From contig NC_061794.1 in NCBI RefSeq assembly GCF_021462225.1, positions 17,563,784 to 17,627,783 of the forward strand: 64,000 nt of DNA, read 5' to 3'. The position numbers were made by a program, and so were the translations under genes. This DNA is from Girardinichthys multiradiatus. Taxonomy: Eukaryota; Chordata; Actinopteri; Cyprinodontiformes; Goodeidae. A model generated the notes under the pieces. The model had not been told where the DNA came from. It did not search any database and saw only the letters and a list, made by a program, of their open reading frames with translations. Positions 60,601 through 64,000 of this stretch are shown piece by piece (position 1 is the stretch's first letter; the number at the start of each line of letters is the position of its first letter).

Positions 60601-63555
60601 GGAGAAATACTCAGATAACTCTTAGTTTGTTGGGTGTATCATAGATGAACAAGAAGATGAGTACAGAGAGCTGGTGGACTGCTTTGTGGCATGGTTTGGT
60701 AACAATGATCTTAAATGTGACCAAACAAAGGAGATGATTGTAGATTTCCAGAGAAATAGGAATAAGTCAAACACTATTTCCATCATGGGAGAAAAAGTGG
60801 AGGTAGTGCAGGAGCATAAGTATCTAGATGTTCACCTGGACAACCGACTGGACTGGAGCCTTCAATATGACTTTTTATCAAGCTGAACAAGCCAGCCCTG
60901 CTCTGGAGCCTCTAGAGATGATTGTGCAAAGAATGAGGTTTAAGAAAATGAAGAAAACGTTGATCCTCTTAACTGTAATACATTAATAGTTTTTTCAGTC
61001 TTCTTCAGCTCCACTGTAATGCGGACCGCTGCAGGAGATCCTTTCTGCCCCCAGCCATCACTATCTACTGCACAATAATTCTTCTTCTTCTATAGTTTGC
61101 GTTGCAGCAGAAATTTGCTAAAGTTATTTTCCTTAAAGTGTATTATAATTGGGCGTGGTGCTGATGGTGTAGGGGTTAAGCACGCGACCATATACAGAGG
61201 CTAGAGTCCTCGAAGCAGCCGTCCCGGGTTCGAGTCCGACGACATGTGCCGAATGTCTCACCCTCTCTCTACCCCTCTTTCCTGTCTGCCTACTGTCAAA
61301 AATAAAAATAAAGGCCACAAGTGCCGAAAAAATATCTTAAAAAAAAAAAAGTATATTATAATTGAATGAAACTGAATAAAATCATCTTTGTCTGTCTTCC
61401 CTATTGTTCAGGAGTTGGTAATAATCTACAGGACCACTTGGAGATATACGTCCAGCAGCAGTGCACTCAGCCCATCACCTTGTATAAGGCGCAGAAGCCT
61501 TTCCATATGATCAAGATAGGCCTTGAGTGGATGACCCTTTTTACCGGTAACCAAATTCACTTTGCAGAAGTATTTACACCCACTAAACAGTTTCCAATTT
61601 CATCACATAATCAGAATCTTTGATGCAGTTATTGGAATCTTATGTGTAAAACAGAAGGTAATTCCTAATTTTGAAGTGGAAGAAAAATTATATATTTTTT
61701 GGTGTTGATTAAAACAAATCTGAAGAAAGAGTTGGGGTCCCCTTCCCCCATGTTGGCCGAAAGTTGAATTTTGGTTTCATTTGACCAGATCATGTTACTG
61801 TGTCCCCCATATGGCTTATGACAAGCTTCTAAATATCAGTTCTTAAGGCTTTTTTCAGCAGTGGCTTTGTTCTTGCCACTCTTCCATAAAGGCCAGATTT
61901 GTAGAGTGCCTGACTGATAGTTGTCCTAGCAATAGTTCTGCTCAGAGCTCACCAATAGCTTTTTTTAAAAATAATTAGCTTTTTACAATATGATAAATTG
62001 GTATTTACAGCACTGAGCTGCACAAAATTGCATTGGGAAACATCTTAAAAAAGTTTTATGCAGAGTAATTCTTAGAATCTACCTCAAACGGGACTTGGGT
62101 TTTTCTGTGAAATGTTTTATTCAGTGATTACAAACAGAATGAGTGATTGAGAGTCAATTATTGCAGGAAACTGCCTTGTGGCATCACTACAGGTGCTGAC
62201 ATGCATTTTTTTCTTGTTACTGTCTGTTTCTGTGTTACACCGGTCCCTTCCTTCACTTAACAGAACCTTATTCCCGCAGGGTACGGAGCTACAGCCCACA
62301 TGGAGAGCGGAGGGTTTATCCGCAGTCGACCGGGCGTCGCACACCCCGACATTCAGTTTCATTTCCTGCCTTCACAAGTCATTGACCACGGCCGGCTTCC
62401 TTCAGAGATAGAGGCATATCAGGTGCGACAGATGACACAAATATGCCCTTTACATTTTGTTCTTCTATTATTGAATGACCCTAAGATGACACCATGTCAA
62501 AGAACAAAGGAGTATTTACAGAATACCCTCTACTGTTCCATGGAAAGCCTCTTTTACATATGCTAGCAGAGGCTCTTCCTAGAAATTCTGTAGCTGATTG
62601 TCTTCCAGAGAAGTGCAGCTACCAGGAAATGATAAGAGTCCTACACAAAGGATAAAGCTGTTGCTTAACTCTTGTTTTTCGCCACAGTTAAGTAGAGCTG
62701 ATCTAATGCATGTGTTAAAATAGTAACTTCATATCAAAGACAACTACTGTAAGTAAGCTTCTATAAATACAAATATATGGAATCTAAAAAGAGTAGGAAA
62801 CAAAATAACATGGAGGAAGTTGTAAGGTTCTGTTTGCGTTAGTTTTTATAAGAGCAAATTATTCATTTATCTCAAGCAGCTGGAGCCTCTGCCATTCTGT
62901 CAGCATCTTTAAAAGTGTACAATAATAAAGTATTGTTCTCATGTTCTAGGTTCATGTTGGACCGATGAGAAGCACTAGTATAGGCTGGATGAAGCTGAAA
63001 AGTCCCAATCCTATGGATCACCCAATTATCAATCCAAACTATCTTGCCACTGGTAAGTAACAAAAAGGGGGTTTTTAATAAAATACAGCAGAAGACAAAA
63101 ACACAGAAGTGAGTGTATTTTCTCTCATCTTTGCAGATATTGATGTGTGGGAATTCCGGCAGTGTGTCAAACTGTCCAGAGAAATTTTTGCCCAGAGGGC
63201 CTTTGACCCGTTCCGCGGTGCCGAAGTCCTACCCGGTCCCCAGGTCCAGTCAGATGCTGACATCGATGCTTTCGTCCGCCAGAAGGCCGACTCTGCCTAC
63301 CACCCCTCCTGCACCTGCAAAATGGGCACTGCCTCTGATTCAATGGCGGTGGTTGACTCGAATGCGCGGGTCTTGGGTCTGGAGCGGCTGCGGGTGGTTG
63401 ATGCCTCCATCATGCCCAGCGTTGTGAGCGGGAACCTCAACGCCCCTACGATCATGATCGCGGAGAAGGTAGCCGATATCATCAGAGGTCGGCATCCTCT
63501 CGCGGACCCAGGGGTTCCTGTGTACCAGCCTCCGACTCTTGAAACGCAGAGATGA
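33675..63555 (+). CDS. chdh: Choline dehydrogenase, mitochondrial
   Basis: FAD-dependent GMC oxidoreductase of mitochondria that oxidises choline to betaine aldehyde. Exons: 33675-33757, 33851-34105, 34243-34473, 38553-38719, 39211-39362, 39504-39633, 61412-61546, 62280-62422, 62950-63052, 63137-63555; 1818 nt, 605 residues (human 594). Exon 1 gives an Arg-rich mitochondrial presequence ([18 protein letters not shown]...WRRF). The FAD site is VVIGAGSAG at residues 55-63. GMC signature 1 is [15 protein letters not shown] near 136-150 and signature 2 is [15 protein letters not shown] near 306-320. The catalytic His is in [10 protein letters not shown] near 522, followed by [14 protein letters not shown]. 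Intron 3 (4.1 kb) holds an L1 and intron 6 (21.8 kb) holds a nested retroelement cluster. Exon 1 is the least certain exon because presequences are poorly conserved. Confidence 0.95.
35273..35304 (+). repeat. (TG)n microsatellite
   Basis: Alternating TG with one GGG interruption, in chdh intron 3. Confidence 0.85.
35655..38290 (-). mobile_element. 5'-truncated L1 retrotransposon
   Basis: Minus-strand orientation, with the 3' terminus at the left. The 3' UTR (35655 to about 36350) shares its last 230 bases with the solo end at 30265. A G/C-rich segment of C-runs follows, then ORF2 reverse transcriptase remains. The apurinic endonuclease part and ORF1 are absent, consistent with 5' truncation on insertion. 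The right boundary is approximate. Confidence 0.8.
36822..38043 (-). pseudogene. L1 ORF2 reverse transcriptase remnant
   Basis: Pieces in order on the minus strand: 38043-37765, then 37882-37532 with [19 protein letters not shown] and [13 protein letters not shown], then 37445-36822. The last has [22 protein letters not shown] and the catalytic YADDILLFL (YADD box). Frames change between pieces and stops occur, so the protein is dead. Motif spacing fits L1-clade LINEs. Confidence 0.88.
39665..40475 (+). mobile_element. Old L2-type LINE, left part
   Basis: Eroded copy of the family seen intact-length at 44535-47740. It shares the GGAGATTTTAACCATACCTCACT block (endonuclease GDFNH), TCAGCTGCTCTACCAGAAAA, and the FFDFS block near 40378. 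It ends at the retroviral LTR in the sequence CTCAACAATTACCTGGATGGATGAGTAC. The matching continuation is at 60464. Several hundred bases are missing inside compared with the fuller copy. Confidence 0.82.
40476..40905 (-). repeat. Retroviral 3' LTR
   Basis: 430 bases. It matches 60028-60463 except for five substitutions and one 6-base indel (ACACAG absent here). On the element strand it runs TGTAATGG...CCACTACA and has AATAAA about 85 bases before the end, followed by a short R/U5-like segment. Confidence 0.93.
40901..42248 (-). pseudogene. Retroviral envelope remnant
   Basis: Three open pieces in order on the minus strand. 42248-42024 has a long leader with a hydrophobic signal-like segment. 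42020-41661 is surface-subunit-like, with many N-glycosylation sequons and a CxxC-type cysteine cluster. 41546-41103 and 41122-40901 cover the surface/transmembrane boundary and the heptad-repeat region of the transmembrane subunit, with a conserved LLAERG-like turn. The last piece stops at the LTR edge before any membrane anchor or cytoplasmic tail. Frame breaks and this truncation mean no functional glycoprotein. Confidence 0.75.
42989..43500 (-). pseudogene. Retroviral integrase C-terminal remnant
   Basis: Open piece 43333-42989 has the ALPIVL and [10 protein letters not shown] motifs, [15 protein letters not shown], and a C-terminal [16 protein letters not shown], typical of fish retroviral integrases. 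Just upstream, with a stop between, is a [14 protein letters not shown] stretch that includes the catalytic Glu region. The remaining catalytic core is not seen. It precedes env by about 0.75 kb. Confidence 0.78.
43501..44480. other. Unassigned internal retroviral region
   Basis: A+T-rich, no open frame above background. It presumably contains decayed pol sequence interrupted by the L2 insertion that starts near 44535. I see nothing specific. Confidence 0.3.
44482..45895 (+). pseudogene. LINE endonuclease region (frameshifted)
   Basis: Open frame 44482-45570 has an Arg-rich linker ([18 protein letters not shown]), then apurinic-endonuclease motifs [19 protein letters not shown], and GDFNHASL. 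Near 45480 the frame shifts by one base into 45305-45895. That frame carries KSDHNLVF (the catalytic SDH box) and the linker [18 protein letters not shown]. The ATG at 44482 lies upstream of the likely element start and is probably not the native start. Confidence 0.82.
44535..47740 (+). mobile_element. L2/CR1-group LINE, near full length
   Basis: 5' part begins about GCACCGCTCAAGGTGGCAGC. The 3' UTR ends CCCTTTGGGATTAATAAAGTA followed by a TTGAATTGAATT tandem tail, a hallmark of teleost L2-type LINEs. It encodes endonuclease and reverse transcriptase in one protein, broken by two frameshifts. It sits inside the retrovirus. Older relatives lie at 39665-40475/60464-61085 and 6895-7305. Confidence 0.85.
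45921..47654 (+). pseudogene. LINE reverse transcriptase region
   Basis: 577-codon open frame continuing the LINE protein after a second frame change. Motifs: [47 protein letters not shown] (first Asp box), [17 protein letters not shown], and [10 protein letters not shown] (YxDD box, Ser in place of the usual Ala). [14 protein letters not shown] and [10 protein letters not shown] follow. The C-terminus RRSFLPSAS is the standard end of the family. This domain could fold, but the two upstream frameshifts separate it from its endonuclease. Confidence 0.85.
47745..50175. other. Unassigned 2.4-kb region inside the retrovirus
   Basis: A+T-rich and without an open frame above background on either strand. 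It probably contains decayed retroviral gag-pol sequence, given its position between the LTRs, but I could not recognise motifs. Confidence 0.3.
50176..51787 (+). mobile_element. Tc1/mariner transposon, second copy
   Basis: Same family as 17768-19373 but in opposite orientation. TA at 50174-50175 and 51788-51789, and identical CAGGTCCTTCTCAAAATATT ends. Inverted repeats are again about 210 bases. The TTCAT group next to AACAT is present at both ends here. Confidence 0.94.
50504..51510 (+). pseudogene. Frameshifted Tc1 transposase
   Basis: Starts [12 protein letters not shown] like the intact copy. A small insertion near 50538-50560 (GGGACACCCTTGACAC region) breaks the frame. The frame reopens at 50655 and breaks again near 51028, where the intact copy has the MPKCQKSS stretch but this one lacks several bases. 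Open frame 50926-51510 then carries the DDE domain to GFPTKY. Catalytic residues are preserved but the protein cannot be made whole from this copy. Confidence 0.9.
51790..52625 (-). repeat. Probable 3' LTR of the Ty3/gypsy element
   Basis: On the element strand a purine tract GAAGGGGGAGGG is followed immediately by TGTAGCCCCTGGC, the expected LTR start (position 52625 downward), about 45 bases after the pol frame ends. The far boundary is not certain because the Tc1 copy begins at 51787. No matching 5' LTR was found in the window. Confidence 0.55.
52672..57308 (-). pseudogene. Ty3/gypsy gag end-pol polyprotein, broken
   Basis: In element order: a decayed zinc knuckle ([10 protein letters not shown]) and aspartic protease ([13 protein letters not shown]) in the piece 57308-56772. 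One pol frame then runs from 56709 to 52672, broken only by stops near 56197, 55549 and 53809. Reverse transcriptase has [34 protein letters not shown] and [10 protein letters not shown]. RNase H shows [14 protein letters not shown] and [13 protein letters not shown]. Integrase shows an HHCC finger ([17 protein letters not shown]...CGRC), [12 protein letters not shown] and [11 protein letters not shown], then a C-terminal domain ([11 protein letters not shown]). The order protease-RT-RNase H-integrase is that of Ty3/gypsy. Most gag is missing. Confidence 0.92.
57340..58918 (+). other. LTR-like or promoter-like segment, unassigned
   Basis: Contains a TATA box (GCTATATAGGAAGG near 57690) on the plus strand, preceded by a G+C-richer segment. 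An A-run occurs at 57903 and the stretch ends near CACAATTACAACA at 58905-58917. It resembles a long LTR of another element in plus orientation, but I found no partner copy. It lies directly upstream of the gypsy protease piece and may have replaced the gypsy 5' end. Low certainty. Confidence 0.3.
58919..60027. other. Retroviral leader region, unassigned
   Basis: Between the LTR-like segment and the retroviral 5' LTR. The last part (60027 downward on the minus strand, ATTTTAGCGTCACGAACAGG) immediately follows the LTR, where a primer-binding site and packaging leader belong. I did not assign the primer tRNA. No gag frame is seen. Confidence 0.35.
60028..60463 (-). repeat. Retroviral 5' LTR
   Basis: 436 bases. 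Partner of 40476-40905, with five substitutions and a 6-base indel between them. Polyadenylation signal AATAAA on the element strand is at about 60106-60111. Confidence 0.93.
60464..61085 (+). mobile_element. Old L2-type LINE, right part
   Basis: Continues the copy broken at 40475. It opens CTACCTTACAAACAAACCAC, the match of CTACCTGACAAACAGACCAC at 46811 in the fuller LINE. GTACAACAGGGGACTGTACTCTCACC (the PQGTVLSP box) follows, with an open piece 60674-60886 ([14 protein letters not shown]). It ends with CTGCAGGAGATCCTTTCTGCC, the 3' coding end. Several hundred bases are lost between LDNRLDWS and the end. Confidence 0.85.
61153..61330 (+). repeat. tRNA-derived SINE, second copy
   Basis: A-box-like GGTGTAGGGGTTAAGCACG near 61169 and B box GGGTTCGAGTCC near 61227. 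The body ends TTTCCTGTCTGCCTACTGTCAAAAATAAAAATAAAGG and an A-run follows. Better preserved than the copy at 2918. It lies 80 bases before chdh exon 7. Confidence 0.82.
61640..61960 (-). mobile_element. Tc1-like transposase relic in chdh intron 7
   Basis: Minus-strand sequence with phrases of a Tc1 catalytic domain, for example the complement of TTTGACCAGATCATGTTACTGTG and of CCAGATTTGTAGAGTGCCTGACTGATAGTTGTCC. These resemble the region around the first catalytic Asp. No frame survives and no ends were recognised. Confidence 0.5.
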
Positions 63556-64000
63556 TCGGCAGACCACCGAGTGGCTGATTTAACTTTATAGTCATTTATA
63601 AGGTGGGAGCACCAGGGAGTTTAATCAGCAAAAATTAAAAAATGTGACTAAGCTTTGTTTAAACTTTGATTTGTTTACACATTTTCTGCACCAAAATAGT
63701 TGTTTCAATGTCAAAGGAGTCAAAGGATTTAACATGTCAGTTTGATAATGTGCAGCCAGTCATCAGATTAGACTCTGGCAGCTGGGATTACTTTGTAGCA
63801 CTACACACAAGCACACTAATCATACGGGCCTCACCATTCTATATGTAGACATTATTACAGTCTGCCTGATAGCAGCTGTACAGTAAATGCAAATTATTCC
63901 TTGCAAAATCTAAACAATCCCTTGAATTTCCGTTTTTAACTAATCGCTTTGTCAGCTTTGAAAATGTGTTTTGGTTCAAATCTACTAATACTTCATGATT
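63556..64000 (+). other. chdh: chdh 3' flank
   Basis: Follows the chdh stop codon and presumably contains its 3' UTR. No AATAAA is seen before the window ends, so the polyadenylation site may be a variant signal or lie outside. No other gene seen. Confidence 0.4.

Larger units (their letters stand above)
39634..61411. other. chdh: chdh intron 6 (21.8 kb, transposon-filled)
   Basis: Lies between LPG (exon 6) and VGNNLQDH (exon 7), which are adjacent in all CHDH proteins. All listed content is retroelement or Tc1. Stretches 43500-44480, 47745-50175 and 58920-60027 have no recognisable gene. Confidence 0.9.

Noticed and set aside
1..64000. CRISPR arrays, operons or phage-like systems
   Set aside because: No spaced short direct repeats with unique spacers and no prokaryotic gene organisation. 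All evidence is for vertebrate nuclear DNA.

Overview
This window looks like nuclear chromosomal DNA of a ray-finned fish, most likely a teleost. The genes are split by many GT-AG introns. The A+T-rich non-coding DNA is packed with Tc1/mariner, L2/CR1-type LINE, L1, tRNA-SINE, Ty3/gypsy and retroviral copies typical of teleosts. I cannot name the species.

Four vertebrate genes were assembled exon by exon, and every splice junction keeps frame. From left to right they are selenok (+, 6224-8441, 94 aa with selenocysteine at 92), actr8 (-, 9299-17317, 13 coding exons, 647 aa), il17rb (-, 21012-26948, 10 exons, 433 aa) and chdh (+, 33675-63555, 10 exons, 605 aa). The same four genes neighbour one another in mammals (human 3p21.1), so this is a conserved synteny block. 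selenok and actr8 are convergent. il17rb and chdh are divergent, about 6.7 kb apart. The products do unrelated jobs: ER selenoprotein, INO80 chromatin subunit, cytokine receptor and mitochondrial choline oxidation. There is no operon logic.

Region by region: 1-6.2 kb is gene-free with old repeats and a SINE. 6.2-8.8 kb is selenok, with its in-frame UGA and a SECIS candidate in the last exon. 9.3-17.3 kb is actr8, with Tc1 relics in introns 1 and 6. 17.8-19.4 kb is a Tc1 element with an intact transposase frame. 21.0-26.9 kb is il17rb, with a deleted Tc1 copy in an intron. 27-33.6 kb is intergenic, holding an IRF-like motif, an unrecognised broken coding stretch, L1 3' pieces, a displaced copy of chdh exon 1, another Tc1 relic and a 347-bp direct repeat. 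33.7-63.6 kb is chdh.

About 22 kb of chdh is one intron (39634-61411) with a nested structure. An old L2 LINE is split by a roughly 20-kb endogenous retrovirus whose two LTRs differ at only five bases and one 6-bp indel. Between those LTRs lie a younger L2 copy, a Tc1 copy and a Ty3/gypsy element. All these mobile genes are broken except the Tc1 transposase at 18041-19045.

The points most worth a second look are the nested retrovirus, the chdh exon-1 copy beside L1 sequence, the short il17rb ectodomain without a recognisable second fibronectin-like domain, the selenok UGA/splice/SECIS arrangement, the intact Tc1 transposase close to actr8, and the unrecognised frame at 29.1-30.1 kb.
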